From the NCBI RefSeq assembly GCF_001292625.1, contig NZ_LAJH01000021.1, positions 248,001-312,000 of the forward strand: DNA of 64,000 nucleotides, read 5' to 3'. How positions within the stretch are numbered: the stretch's first letter is position 1; each line of letters begins with the position of its first letter. Shown piece after piece: positions 1 to 8,664 of this stretch. The notes below the pieces were generated by a model. The model was not told the DNA's origin. It searched no databases and saw nothing but the letters and a program-made list of their open reading frames with translations. The position numbers and the translations under genes are program-made. The stretch is from Shimia sp. SK013 (GTDB lineage: Bacteria; Pseudomonadota; Alphaproteobacteria; Rhodobacterales; Rhodobacteraceae).

Positions 1-1
1 G

Positions 2-361
2 ATTATGGCGATTGGCGCGCGATCCGGTGTGTCGGGCGTGAACATCACCAAGGTGCATGCGGCCTATTCCTTGGGCGCCAGCAAGCGGCAGATCCTGCGC
101 CATGTGATTATTCCGAACTCGTTGCCTGAGATATTCACTGCTGCGCGGGTGGCGATGGGCGTCTGTTGGGGCACCGTTGTGGCCGCCGAACTTGTGGCCG
201 CTGAAAAGGGTGTCGGTAAGATGATCGTGGCCGCATCCAAGTTTCAGGACACGGATATTGTTTTGATGGGGATCATCCTGATCGGCATCATCGGCTTTGG
301 CATCGACATGCTGATGCGCTGGGTCGAGAAGTATCTGGTGCCTTGGAAAGGCAAAAGCTAA
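2..361 (+). CDS. ABC transporter permease, taurine/sulfonate/nitrate type (C-terminal part)
   Basis: The 5' end of this gene lies outside the window; about 119 C-terminal residues are present. The visible part carries the EAA-type loop that contacts the ATPase (AAYSLGASKRQILRHVIIPN, then the P-E-I stretch) and two or three hydrophobic segments (ICWGTVVAAELVAAE-like and VLMGIILIGIIGFGIDMLM). This arrangement and the A-E-L-V-A-A-E-K-G-G-like segment are typical of the TauC/SsuC/NrtB inner-membrane permeases that import sulfonates, nitrate or thiamine precursors. The substrate cannot be decided from the fragment; a taurine role is plausible in a marine roseobacter but is inference. A strong terminator follows, so this is the last gene of its operon. 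Confidence 0.85.
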   Translation: MMAIGARSGVSGVNITKVHAAYSLGASKRQILRHVIIPNSLPEIFTAARVAMGVCWGTVVAAELVAAEKGVGKMIVAASKFQDTDIVLMGIILIGIIGFGIDMLMRWVEKYLVPWKGKS

Positions 362-467
362 GGCCGCATGGGTATCGGGGAAAAAAACGCCGGGGGATTG
401 CCGCAGCCATTCACTTTACGTGTGACAAAGCGGTAAACCGCCGGCGAACATGCGCCAGATTTCTAAG

Positions 468-508
468 CAGTGTCAGGCAGGTATCTGTCTGACACTGTTT
501 GTTTTTAT
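468..508 (+). terminator. Rho-independent terminator after the ABC permease
   Basis: A 13-bp stem (468-480 with 485-497, one G-U pair, 4-nt loop) is followed at once by TTTGTTTTTAT. It ends the permease operon. Confidence 0.85.
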
Positions 509-526
509 AGCGAGGGTTTTGTTGGC

Positions 527-904
527 ATGGCGGCGAAAGTCCGCTTTGAGCCCTTATTGACCATCGCGAACTTTGAGCGCAATGATCAGGTCGATTGTCA
601 GACTAGATCATTCCGAAGAGTCGAAACCCTGAGAAACGTAGATCACATAGTTGGAGAGCTTCGATTTCAGGTGCTGTATCCGCCTGAAGGGAGCACTTCT
701 GTTCTTGAGGTGACCGAAAGCGGTTTAGGGCCACTCCTCCATGTCTCGCTGAGAGAAGACGGTGATCTGACCTATGAATTCTTTGCCAAATCGTCGCTTT
801 TGATTACAGAAAAGCAATTCCGAGAGATTGATGAAATGGCGCGGAAAAAATTGTCTTGGACAGACTTATCGGCATTTGGCTTGGAAAGCTTTGACGAGGA
901 CTAG
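527..904 (+). CDS. Hypothetical protein, about 125 residues, possibly a truncated gene
   Basis: No family recognised. ATG at 527 has a GAGGG about 9 bases upstream; a longer reading from GTG 470 is unlikely because that codon lies inside the terminator stem. The C-terminal 90 residues look like a genuine small soluble protein (regular hydrophobic spacing, acidic tail ending DED). The first 20 codons, however, overlap an intergenic word (AAAGTCCGCTTTGAGCC, 536-552) that recurs in related form in other intergenic stretches of this window, so the original start may have been lost and this may be a decaying gene. No operon partner: a terminator lies upstream and the next gene is on the other strand. 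Confidence 0.45.
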   Translation: MAAKVRFEPLLTIANFERNDQVDCQTRSFRRVETLRNVDHIVGELRFQVLYPPEGSTSVLEVTESGLGPLLHVSLREDGDLTYEFFAKSSLLITEKQFREIDEMARKKLSWTDLSAFGLESFDED

Positions 905-1076
905 TTCGAATTTTCGCTCAAATTTGAATGGCAACAAAGTCCGCCAAGCTGCCTGTGAAGCGGGCTTTTCCGTCCGCATCGCGGACAGTTGTTTCGCCGC
1001 TTAATGCGGTCCCAGGAAGTGCATTTCGTTGCAGCGTCGTCAAGTTTTTGTAGCTGCTAATTGCCGCAACGAGAAA
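905..1076. other. Intergenic spacer with repeat-like words
   Basis: No credible gene. It holds AAAGTCCGCC (936-945) and a perfect palindrome GTCCGC-atc-GCGGAC (972-986), similar in wording to other intergenic stretches in the window. Confidence 0.4.
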
Positions 1077-1103
1077 GTGCCTCCGAACAACTATCGGAGG
1101 CAC
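1077..1103 (-). terminator. Probable terminator of the aldehyde dehydrogenase gene
   Basis: Perfect 10-bp stem (1077-1086 with 1094-1103) around a 7-nt loop. On the minus strand it lies about 60 bases after the stop codon and is followed by TTTCT, a weak U-tract. Confidence 0.6.
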
Positions 1104-1164
1104 AAATTTAGGGGACGATTGGGGATATTCCCCCGATGTTGTTCGGGTTTCAAAGCCTGTGGCG

Positions 1165-2592
1165 TCAGCCCATCGGCACGCCGGAGATCGATTTGACTTC
1201 GCAGAATTCGTCCAGACCCCAAGTGCCGCCTTCGCGGCCGTTGCCGGATTGGCCGTAGCCGCCAAACGGCGAGCCGTTCACGCGGCTGACGCCGTTGGTT
1301 TCCACCATGCCGGAGCGCAGCTGACGGGCGACGCGCAGGCGTTTCTCGTCGTCTTGCGTTTGCACATAGTTGGTCAGGCCGTAGACGGTATCGTTGGCCA
1401 TCTCGACGGCCTGATCTTCGGTTTCAAACGGGGTGATCGCCAGCACGGGGCCGAAGATTTCTTCGCGGTAGATGGTCATGTCGGGCGTCACATCCGCAAA
1501 CACAGTCGGGCGCACGTAGAAGCCTTTGTTCATGCCTTCTGGGCGGCCGAGTCCACCGGCGACAAGCGTGGCGCCTTCTTTGATGCCGGTTTCGATAAGG
1601 CCCTGAATTTTGTTGAATTGCAGTTCGCTGACTACAGGGCCGATGTGGCGGCCGGATTCGGTTGTCGCGCCGACCTGAGTGGCCTCAGCAGTGGCTTTGG
1701 CTTGATCCACGGCGTCGGCATAGCGGTCGCTTTCGACCATCATACGGGTAGGGGCGTTGCAGGATTGGCCGGAGTTCTGCATGCAGTGGATCACGCCGCG
1801 TTTTACGGCCTTTTCGTCCGCATCAGCAAAGATCAGGTTCGCGCCTTTGCCGCCAAGTTCGAGGCTGACACGTTTGAGCGAGTCGGCCGCCGCTTTGGAA
1901 ATTGCGATGCCTGCGCGAGTGGAACCGGTGAAGGACACCATGTCCACGTCAGGATGCGCTGACAGCTGCGAACCCACGCCAACACCATCGCCGTTGACCA
2001 TGTTGAAGACGCCAGCGGGGAAGCCTGCTTCGTCCATCATTTCGGTGAAGACGATGGAGGACAGCGGCGCGATTTCGGAGGGCTTGAGCACCATGGTGCA
2101 GCCCACCAAAAGCGCCGGGATCGCCTTGAGGAAGACCTGATTCATCGGCCAGTTCCAAGGGGTGATCATCGCACAAACACCAATGGGTTCTTTGCGCATA
2201 CGGTCCGCGCCCATTGCGTATTCAAACTCAAAACCTTCCAGCGCCTCAAGGAAGCCATCCAGGTGCCAGGTGCCAGAGCCCCATTGGCCAGACATTGCCA
2301 GATCAATCGGCGCACCCATTTCGGCGCGCATGGCTTCGGCCATATCAGCACGGCGGGCCATGTAGACCTCGCGCAGTTTCTTGACAAGCGCGACGCGGTC
2401 GTCCAGCGGGGTTGCGGCCCAAGCAGGGAAGGCAGCGCGCGCTGCGGCGACCGCGGCGTCAGTGTCGGCCTGATCACCGATAGAAATCACCGCACAGGCG
2501 TCTTCGGTGGCAGGGTCGATGACGGTCATGTCGTTAGCGGTCGCCGGGGCGACCCATTGGCCGTTGATATAGAATTCGCGTTTCTCGATCAT
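1165..2592 (-). CDS. NAD(P)-dependent aldehyde dehydrogenase family protein
   Basis: A 475-residue single-domain aldehyde dehydrogenase, the usual length for the superfamily, oxidising an aldehyde to its acid with NAD(P)+ in the cytoplasm. Seen: the N-terminal Y-I-N-G-Q-W-V start, cofactor loop ITPWNWPMNQ, F-T-G-S-T-R, the general base in LELGGKGAN (Glu245) and the nucleophile in NSGQSCNAP (Cys278), and E-E-I-F-G-P-V near the C terminus. All catalytic residues are present. The start has GGAGAG five bases upstream. It stands alone, divergent from the peroxiredoxin gene, so the substrate cannot be inferred from context; a broad-range aliphatic or aromatic aldehyde is likely. Confidence 0.93.
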   Translation of the reverse strand: MIEKREFYINGQWVAPATANDMTVIDPATEDACAVISIGDQADTDAAVAAARAAFPAWAATPLDDRVALVKKLREVYMARRADMAEAMRAEMGAPIDLAMSGQWGSGTWHLDGFLEALEGFEFEYAMGADRMRKEPIGVCAMITPWNWPMNQVFLKAIPALLVGCTMVLKPSEIAPLSSIVFTEMMDEAGFPAGVFNMVNGDGVGVGSQLSAHPDVDMVSFTGSTRAGIAISKAAADSLKRVSLELGGKGANLIFADADEKAVKRGVIHCMQNSGQSCNAPTRMMVESDRYADAVDQAKATAEATQVGATTESGRHIGPVVSELQFNKIQGLIETGIKEGATLVAGGLGRPEGMNKGFYVRPTVFADVTPDMTIYREEIFGPVLAITPFETEDQAVEMANDTVYGLTNYVQTQDDEKRLRVARQLRSGMVETNGVSRVNGSPFGGYGQSGNGREGGTWGLDEFCEVKSISGVPMG

Positions 2593-2847
2593 GGGGTCTC
2601 TCCTTATCGATCTTTGCAGGCACCTTGCCCGCGCTTATCGAGGCCCGCAAGGGAAAGAGACGCGCGGTCACACGTGAATATTTGCCGTATTTGTCGCGCT
2701 AAGGGGGCTGGCATTCAAAAACGACGAATGTAGTCTGTGATAGGTCGCATGGCGGCCAAAAGATTTGTTTTTTCCGGAATCCGCTTGTTTGAAAATTTCG
2801 CCTTTTACCATGCAGGGCGGGTTCCCCGATCAAAAAGAGAGCGAGAT

Positions 2848-3495
2848 ATGGGTCTTCGAATCAATGACACAGTGCCGAATTTCACCGCGGAAACCGATCA
2901 GGGGACAATCAGCTTTCATGATTGGATTGGCGACAGCTGGGCTATCCTGTTTTCGCACCCCAAGGATTTCACGCCGGTCTGCACCACTGAATTTGGCGCT
3001 GTGGCACAGCTGACTGACGAATGGGCTGCGCGCAACACCAAGGTGATCGGCGTGTCTGTAGACGGCGTCGAGGAGCACAAAGGTTGGAAAAAGGACATCG
3101 AAAGCTTTGCTGGCACCGAAGCAGGGTTCCCGATCATCGCGGATGAAGGTCTGGCTGTGTCCAAAGCTTTCGACATGTTGCCTGCAGAGGCTTATATGCC
3201 GGATGGACGCACCCCAGCCGATAGCGCCACTGTGCGGGCGGTGTTCATCATCGGGCCAGACAAAAAGCTCAAGTTGTCGATGACTTATCCGATGAATGTG
3301 GGTCGCAACTTTGCAGAAGTGATGCGCGCGCTGGACGGGTTGCAGACCGCCACCAAAGAAAACGTGGCCACGCCAGCCAACTGGACACCCGGCGGCGATG
3401 TGGTGATTCCTGTGGCCGTCAGCGACGCGGATGCGACGGCGAAATACGGCAGCTTCACCACACATTTCCCGTATCTGCGCACCACAAAGCTGTAG
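2848..3495 (+). CDS. 1-Cys peroxiredoxin (Prx6 family)
   Basis: Cytoplasmic thiol peroxidase reducing H2O2 and organic hydroperoxides. The ATG at 2848 follows AAGAGAGCGAG; an in-frame start at 2737 would add 37 untypical residues. The 215-residue protein has the AhpC/TSA fold: S-H-P-K-D-F-T-P-V-C-T-T-E with the peroxidatic Cys45, and the extended Prx6-type C-terminal domain (residues about 160-215). Cys45 is the only cysteine in the protein, which supports a 1-Cys mechanism that needs an external thiol. It is monocistronic and followed by a good terminator. Confidence 0.93.
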   Translation: MGLRINDTVPNFTAETDQGTISFHDWIGDSWAILFSHPKDFTPVCTTEFGAVAQLTDEWAARNTKVIGVSVDGVEEHKGWKKDIESFAGTEAGFPIIADEGLAVSKAFDMLPAEAYMPDGRTPADSATVRAVFIIGPDKKLKLSMTYPMNVGRNFAEVMRALDGLQTATKENVATPANWTPGGDVVIPVAVSDADATAKYGSFTTHFPYLRTTKL

Positions 3496-3533
3496 ACTAC
3501 GATCAGTCTGACTCGATCAGGTGAAATCTAGAG

Positions 3534-3560
3534 AACGCGTCAAATTTGGCGCGTTTTTTT
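3534..3560 (+). terminator. Rho-independent terminator after the peroxiredoxin gene
   Basis: AACGCG (3534-3539) pairs with CGCGTT (3550-3555) and runs into seven T residues (3554-3560). Confidence 0.75.
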
Positions 3561-3634
3561 ATGCCTGCAGCGCGGTTTTTGGGAAGAGAAGGCGTTAATC
3601 TGCTGGCAAGGACTCTCTGCCATGTGTCGGATCA

Positions 3635-3946
3635 ATGAAACGAGTATTGGCATATCTCCCGACTGTTTTGGCACTGGCGCTTTGCATTGTTTTGGCGCCG
3701 GTTCTTGCCGTCGCAACCGGCCCAGTCGATGTGTCGGAACCGGTCGTCGTCGTGGCGGGTCCGGGAGTGGACCTTATTCAGATAATAGAGAAGTCCGGTG
3801 GCGCGGTCATCGGATTGGAAAACGCACCCTTGGGAGCTTTGGGGTATTCGGATGACCCCAAGTTTGCCGAAAACCTGAGAGCAAACGGAGCGTGGGCTGT
3901 ATGGGATGGCCGCACAATCGCAGAGCTCTGTGGAGTAAAGACATGA
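3635..3946 (+). CDS. Small exported or membrane-anchored protein coupled to the chemoreceptor
   Basis: 103 residues, family not recognised. Residues 1-28 form a signal peptide or membrane anchor (basic start MKR, then a long hydrophobic run to ALAVATG). The remainder is a small domain with strand-like V-V-V-A-G-P-G, a G-G-A-V-I-G-L turn, and a C-terminal A-N-G-A-W-A-V-W-D-G segment ending C-G-V-K-T. Its TGA overlaps the ATG of the next gene (ATGA at 3943-3946), so the two are probably translationally coupled. That pairing suggests a periplasmic accessory or ligand-facing partner of the receptor; this is inference. Upstream RBS is weak. Confidence 0.7.
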   Translation: MKRVLAYLPTVLALALCIVLAPVLAVATGPVDVSEPVVVVAGPGVDLIQIIEKSGGAVIGLENAPLGALGYSDDPKFAENLRANGAWAVWDGRTIAELCGVKT

Positions 3947-5511
3947 ACGAAAAGAACGACCTCACCAGTATTCGCAAAAAGGGCGTGACCCTTTTGTTGG
4001 TGGCGAATCTAATTTTGGGACTCGTAGCCGTATCGGTGGCAGCCCTCCTTGCAAAAAGTGTGATGCCTTTTGCAGCCCTTTCGGTTGTCTTTTTGGCTCT
4101 GGGGTTTTGGGCGAACAGAGATGGATCTGGGTTGCACCACAGAATGACGGCAACTGTGGCCGGCGCGGGGCAAGTGACGTTGATCGTGGCTGCATTTGCC
4201 GGCCATCCTTGGCAGATTGATGCGCACATGATCTTTTTTGCCTATATCCCGATTACTGCGGCAATGTTGTGCCCGATTTCGATCTTTACGGCTGCGGTGG
4301 TCGCGTTGGTCCATCACCTCGGGCTGACGTTCTTTATGCCCGTCATGGTGTATCCTTCACTGGATTTGGTTGAGAACATACTGCGATCGTTGTTTCACGG
4401 GGTCGTAGTGATCGCGGAAACTGGCGCGCTTTATATCGGGGTCAAACGCAATGTGATGCGGATGGAAGACCTCAGCAAAGAGCAAGAGCGACTTTCGGAA
4501 GTCATGGCAACATTGTCCGACGAAAAGGTGATCATTGAGTCCAAAGAAAAAGCTGCAAACGAGGTGGTGGAGCGGCTGCATGTTGGCCTGTCTAAGGTTG
4601 CGAAAGGCAATTTGGTTGCGAATATCGATGAGCCATTTGCCGACGAATACGAAGATTTGCGGGTGAGCTTTAATGCGGCCATCCAATCGCTGAGCGGCAT
4701 CATCAGTTCGGTGACCACTGTGTCTAACCAGATCGGGATCGATTCCACAGAATTGGCAGAAGTGTCGGCAAGCGTAGCCACCAGTACCGAAAAACAGGCG
4801 GATGCCCTGAGCAGGGTAACTGAGTCGGTAGAGCAGATTGCCGATGGTATGCAGGTGGCCGTCGGCAAAGCGGAGCAAATGCAAGTCCGCTTTGACAGCA
4901 CCCGCGGTGTGACTGAGACCGGCACGGATGTGGTCCGGCGCGCGGTGGAAACGATGGATGAGATCGAGCAATCGTCCAGCCAGATCGACCACGTTGTTGC
5001 ATTGATCGAAGACATCGCCTTCCAAACGAACTTGTTGGCGTTGAACGCCGGTGTTGAAGCGGCGCGTGCAGGTGAAGCGGGAGCTGGGTTTGCCATTGTC
5101 GCTTCCGAGGTGCGTGCGCTAGCGCACCGGTCTGCTGAGGCCGCGCAGAACATCAACCTGTTGATCTCCAAGAGCAACGAACATGTGGGCGTTGGCGTTT
5201 CGCTGGTGCGCGAGGTTGGCACCACGCTGGAGACCATCCTGAGCGAAGTGAACGAGGTCAACGCCTATATCAATGAGATTGCCGAGGTATCGGGACAGCA
5301 GGCCGACTCGGTTCAGGACATCCGCGGTTCGATGCAGACCCTCGGTTTAGAAACCCAAGGCAATGCAGCGCGGTCTGAAGAGGCCTCGGCGTCTACGGCC
5401 AGCTTGGATGCCTCAGTTGAGAAGCTGGTGGACAGTTTGCGCGGGTTTGTCGTTGAAAAAGGCGGTGCGCAGCCAGCAAAATCCGGTTTCCGGACAACAC
5501 GCGCTGCGTGA
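3943..5511 (+). CDS. Methyl-accepting chemotaxis protein with six-helix membrane sensor
   Basis: 522 residues. Residues about 10-185 contain six predicted membrane helices with almost no periplasmic domain, so the stimulus is probably sensed in or near the membrane. A HAMP-like/coiled-coil linker follows (about 190-270), then the cytoplasmic signalling domain with the hairpin tip that binds CheA and CheW (E-D-I-A-F-Q-T-N-L-L-A-L-N-A-G-V-E-A-A-R). Start at 3943 is preferred over an upstream in-frame GTG/ATG because it overlaps the stop of the small upstream gene in the ATGA manner. No che genes are nearby, so it is an orphan receptor feeding a distant array. Confidence 0.93.
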   Translation: MNEKNDLTSIRKKGVTLLLVANLILGLVAVSVAALLAKSVMPFAALSVVFLALGFWANRDGSGLHHRMTATVAGAGQVTLIVAAFAGHPWQIDAHMIFFAYIPITAAMLCPISIFTAAVVALVHHLGLTFFMPVMVYPSLDLVENILRSLFHGVVVIAETGALYIGVKRNVMRMEDLSKEQERLSEVMATLSDEKVIIESKEKAANEVVERLHVGLSKVAKGNLVANIDEPFADEYEDLRVSFNAAIQSLSGIISSVTTVSNQIGIDSTELAEVSASVATSTEKQADALSRVTESVEQIADGMQVAVGKAEQMQVRFDSTRGVTETGTDVVRRAVETMDEIEQSSSQIDHVVALIEDIAFQTNLLALNAGVEAARAGEAGAGFAIVASEVRALAHRSAEAAQNINLLISKSNEHVGVGVSLVREVGTTLETILSEVNEVNAYINEIAEVSGQQADSVQDIRGSMQTLGLETQGNAARSEEASASTASLDASVEKLVDSLRGFVVEKGGAQPAKSGFRTTRAA

Positions 5512-5976
5512 ACGGTTTCGGTGGTTGTTGCTGGAATTAGTGATCGCGGCGTGACGTGATCTCGCGTTCCGAAATTGAGAAATTGGCGCTGCCGGAGGAA
5601 ACTTCGGCGGCGTTTTTTTGGTAGAAGAGTGCTGTTGCTTGGCTCCTTTGAGCCCCAGGTGACAGGCGCAGCAGCACGTTCAAACGGCGGCAATGCGCAG
5701 GAAGGAGGCATTGCAAAGTTTCGGGATCGGTGCATCGCTGTCGTTCACAAACTGATCTGACGCCGCGTTCCAATTTCCCTAAAGCGGGCATCGATAGATT
5801 GCGCAGCACCCGTCAAAGCAGCCGACTGACTCGCTTGAACGGAACGTCGAGCCATTGGAGGCGGCTGTGCGAACAAAGCGGGCATTGCCTTCATAAGCCT
5901 TCAAGCGCGATTTACGCTAATTTAACCTTGTTGGCAGCATTGTGGATCGATTTGATTTCGCGCGAATGGGTCAATA
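5512..5976. other. Intergenic region, 465 bases, without a credible gene
   Basis: It holds the chemoreceptor terminator (5587-5619) and then about 350 bases with no convincing coding signal. The 11-base word AAAGCGGGCAT occurs twice in direct orientation (5781-5791 and 5875-5885), about 94 bases apart. The wording resembles other intergenic stretches of this window. The promoter of the downstream kinase must lie here, but no clear boxes were recognised. Confidence 0.5.
5587..5619 (+). terminator. Rho-independent terminator after the chemoreceptor gene
   Basis: Eight-bp stem CGCTGCCG (5587-5594) with CGGCGGCG (5605-5612, one G-U pair), then seven T residues. Confidence 0.8.
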
Positions 5977-8322
5977 ATGAAGTTTACTGACAAGGAACGA
6001 CCTAACACTTCTTCAGTGCCCGTAGGGTTCAATACCCAAGCGGTGCAAATGGAAGCGTTGGAAAGGGCGACAGGGGCCGGATTTTGGAATCTGGATCTGG
6101 TGAATGAGCATCTCGAGTGGAGCCCCAAAACCAAGGAAATCCACGAAGTTCCAGATGATTTCATCCCGGACCTAGACACTGCAATCAATTTCTATGCGCC
6201 CGAAGACCGCGATCTTGTCTCTGGCTGGGTCGGCGAAGCGGTGCAATCCGGCAAAGGTTGGGACGCGGAATTGCAGATTATCACGTCTCATGGTGTCCGT
6301 AAGTGGGTACGGGCAATTGGCGAACCTGTCTTGTCCGAGAGCCAAATTGTTGGCCTTGCCGGATCGTTTCGAGACATCACCGAAGCAAAGTCGCGAGAAG
6401 CTGCTACCAAAAAGCTACTTCTCCAAAAGGAACGCGCGATCACCCAGCTTAGTCAAGTCACCGATGCATTGGACGAAGCGGCAATCGTTACCCGAGCGGA
6501 TCGCAAAGGTCTGATCACGGAAGTTAACGACCAATTGGTTTCTATATCCGGATACAGCCGAGAAGAACTCATCGGCCAGAACCATCGTATTTTGAATTCT
6601 GGGTATCATGACACTAGCTTCTTTGAGAAACTCTGGGCGACGATATCGCGTGGTGAAGTTTGGCGCGGCGAAATCTGTAATAGGAAGAAAAGTGGCGAAC
6701 TTTACTGGGTCGACACCTTAATTTACCCGGTCTTGGATGAGCGAGGGGTGCCGCAACACTATTTGTCCATTCGATTCGACATCACAGAACGTATTGAAGC
6801 TTCTAACCTTGTGACAAACTTCTTTGATTTGTCCCTCGCGCCGCACTGTCTATTGGACCATCGAGGGAGATTGCAGAGGGCCAACAAAGCGTTTTGTGAC
6901 CTTGTTGGAGGTAAAGAGGAAGACCTTTTAGGAACACATGCCTCTGAGTTCGTTGCCCCTGAAGATTTTGCGAAGGCACAAAAACAATGGGAAACCAGTT
7001 TGAGGTGCCGCACGACATTTCCGTTCCGTTTCAGAATTGTCACGCGTTCAGGCGATCTTCGGCACATGGAATGGATGACCAAGCTCGTTGATTCCCTTAT
7101 GTTTGTTTCGGGGCACGACATCACGATAGAAGTTGAACGACGCGACGCCTTGAAGAGTGCGAAATTGGCTGCGGATGAGGCGAGCAATTCCAAGTCAGCG
7201 TTTCTTGCCAATATGAGCCATGAAATTCGTACACCTTTAAACGCAATTATTGGTGTCGCAGATGTCATGACGGGCGACGCCTCGCTTTCTCCAGCAAACT
7301 TGAACCTTCTGAAACTGATCCTTGATGCAGGGCATTCGCTCGAGCATCAGCTCACAGACATTTTGGACTTCTCCAAGTTGGAGACTGGAAAACTATCGTT
7401 CCAAAACGAGCCATTTTCGGCGGTCGAAGCCATCAAAAGTGCGTTGGATGCGCATTCGACGGCGGCCCGTGAAAAAGGTTTGGAATTCTTGACAAACTTT
7501 AAAGAAGTCTCCGCCTGTCAGGTCGTGGGCGATAGCATGCGCGTTCGGCAAATCATCTCAAATTTGGCTTCGAATGCCGTCAAGTTCACCAACAATGGAA
7601 AAATCACGGCAGAGATCGAGTGCTTCGCCGAAGAGGAGGATGTTTGTCTTCGGTTCACAATTGAAGACACTGGCGTCGGGTACCCAACATCGATCCAAAC
7701 CGAGAGTTTTGGGCGTTTTGATCAACAAGGACGTGATGCATCAACCGAGTTCTCCGGCACAGGCCTTGGACTTGCGATCAGCTCATCCATAGCAAAACAA
7801 ATGGGTGGGCGGCTCCGCGCTGAATCTGAACCTGGGCGTGGCTCAAAGTTTACTTTGGAACTGATCCTGCCAAAGGCGCGGACAGGGGCCAATGAAGGAG
7901 GCGGAGAAGTCGGCGCAAGCGTAGATCAGGTAGACTTAAATGGATGCTTGGCCGGAAGAAAGATTTTGGTTGTTGAAGACAACTTAACCAACCAAAAAGT
8001 TGTTTCCTTGCTTTTGCGGAAGACTCGGTGCGACATTCAGTTCGCGGAAAATGGTCAAGTCGCCATTGATGCGGTTGCGACATACAAACCTGATGTTGTT
8101 CTTATGGATATGATGATGCCGGTGCTGGACGGGATTGAAGCCACAAAAGAGATACGGCGACTTGAGGAAGAGGGTGGGCTTCCCCGAACTCCGATTGTCA
8201 TGCTTACCGCAAACGCGATGCGAGAACACGTTGATCAGGCGTTGTCAGCTGGATGCGATGGTCATGTGGCAAAGCCTGTACGAGGCAATACTCTACTGCC
8301 AAAAATTCTAGACCTGTGCTAA
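5977..8322 (+). CDS. PAS-domain hybrid sensor histidine kinase/response regulator
   Basis: 781 residues, no membrane segments, so a cytoplasmic sensor. Order: PAS domain about 25-135 (ending S-F-R-D-I-T-E-A-K), PAS domain about 160-275 (ending R-F-D-I-T-E-R-I), a third PAS-like domain about 280-390, HisKA dimerisation domain with the phospho-acceptor His415 in N-M-S-H-E-I-R-T-P-L-N, HATPase domain (N-A-V-K-F-T, D-T-G-V-G, G-T-G-L-G-L-A-I), and a C-terminal receiver with Asp711 in V-L-M-D-M-M-M-P and K of A-K-P-V. No separate output domain or cognate regulator is adjacent, so the phosphorelay partner is encoded elsewhere. Signal unknown. Confidence 0.92.
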   Translation: MKFTDKERPNTSSVPVGFNTQAVQMEALERATGAGFWNLDLVNEHLEWSPKTKEIHEVPDDFIPDLDTAINFYAPEDRDLVSGWVGEAVQSGKGWDAELQIITSHGVRKWVRAIGEPVLSESQIVGLAGSFRDITEAKSREAATKKLLLQKERAITQLSQVTDALDEAAIVTRADRKGLITEVNDQLVSISGYSREELIGQNHRILNSGYHDTSFFEKLWATISRGEVWRGEICNRKKSGELYWVDTLIYPVLDERGVPQHYLSIRFDITERIEASNLVTNFFDLSLAPHCLLDHRGRLQRANKAFCDLVGGKEEDLLGTHASEFVAPEDFAKAQKQWETSLRCRTTFPFRFRIVTRSGDLRHMEWMTKLVDSLMFVSGHDITIEVERRDALKSAKLAADEASNSKSAFLANMSHEIRTPLNAIIGVADVMTGDASLSPANLNLLKLILDAGHSLEHQLTDILDFSKLETGKLSFQNEPFSAVEAIKSALDAHSTAAREKGLEFLTNFKEVSACQVVGDSMRVRQIISNLASNAVKFTNNGKITAEIECFAEEEDVCLRFTIEDTGVGYPTSIQTESFGRFDQQGRDASTEFSGTGLGLAISSSIAKQMGGRLRAESEPGRGSKFTLELILPKARTGANEGGGEVGASVDQVDLNGCLAGRKILVVEDNLTNQKVVSLLLRKTRCDIQFAENGQVAIDAVATYKPDVVLMDMMMPVLDGIEATKEIRRLEEEGGLPRTPIVMLTANAMREHVDQALSAGCDGHVAKPVRGNTLLPKILDLC

Positions 8323-8611
8323 GTCGGACCTATTCGAAGCAAAAAAGTGGTGCCGCCCATGCGAGAGCATCCAAATTCCCTTGGCGGATTTGATTGTTGC
8401 AGCGTAACTGTTTCGCACCCGCGAAGAAAGTCCGGTTTCCACCGGCCTAGACAAAGTTGAGCCAATGCTGCGCTCTGCACGAATGACTTGGAAGGGCTGA
8501 CAGCGGTCATCAGTACCTAAATAAGTAACGCCCGTTCCGTTCCCCCGAACCTGACAGTCCATAAACATGTGGCATGTGAGGTGGCTTTATGCGCGCACCA
8601 ACCCCGGACAG
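8323..8611. other. Intergenic spacer between kinase and pnp, no gene seen
   Basis: About 290 bases between convergent genes. No coding signal. It contains AAAGTCCGGTTTCC (8427-8440) and further words of the repeat-like kind found elsewhere in the window. Confidence 0.45.
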
Positions 8612-8642
8612 CAAAAAGCCCCGGCGTTTCCACCGGGGCTTT
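8612..8642 (-). terminator. Rho-independent terminator of pnp
   Basis: Ten-bp GC-rich stem (8615-8624 with 8633-8642, 8-nt loop); on the minus strand it ends in TTTTTGC, about 25 bases after the pnp stop. Confidence 0.88.
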
Positions 8643-8664
8643 CTGAATTCGATGTCAGAAGAGT

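Noticed and set aside
470..526. N-terminal extension of the hypothetical gene starting at GTG 470
   Set aside because: The codons lie within the stem and U-tract of a strong terminator, and ATG 527 has a better ribosome binding site.
918..1265. Minus-strand reading frame of 115 codons
   Set aside because: It overlaps the end of the aldehyde dehydrogenase gene in another frame, and its protein is low in complexity without family features.
5730..5990. Possible small gene of 86 codons before the hybrid kinase
   Set aside because: No ribosome binding site, no recognisable features, and it overlaps repeat-like intergenic words and the start of the kinase gene.
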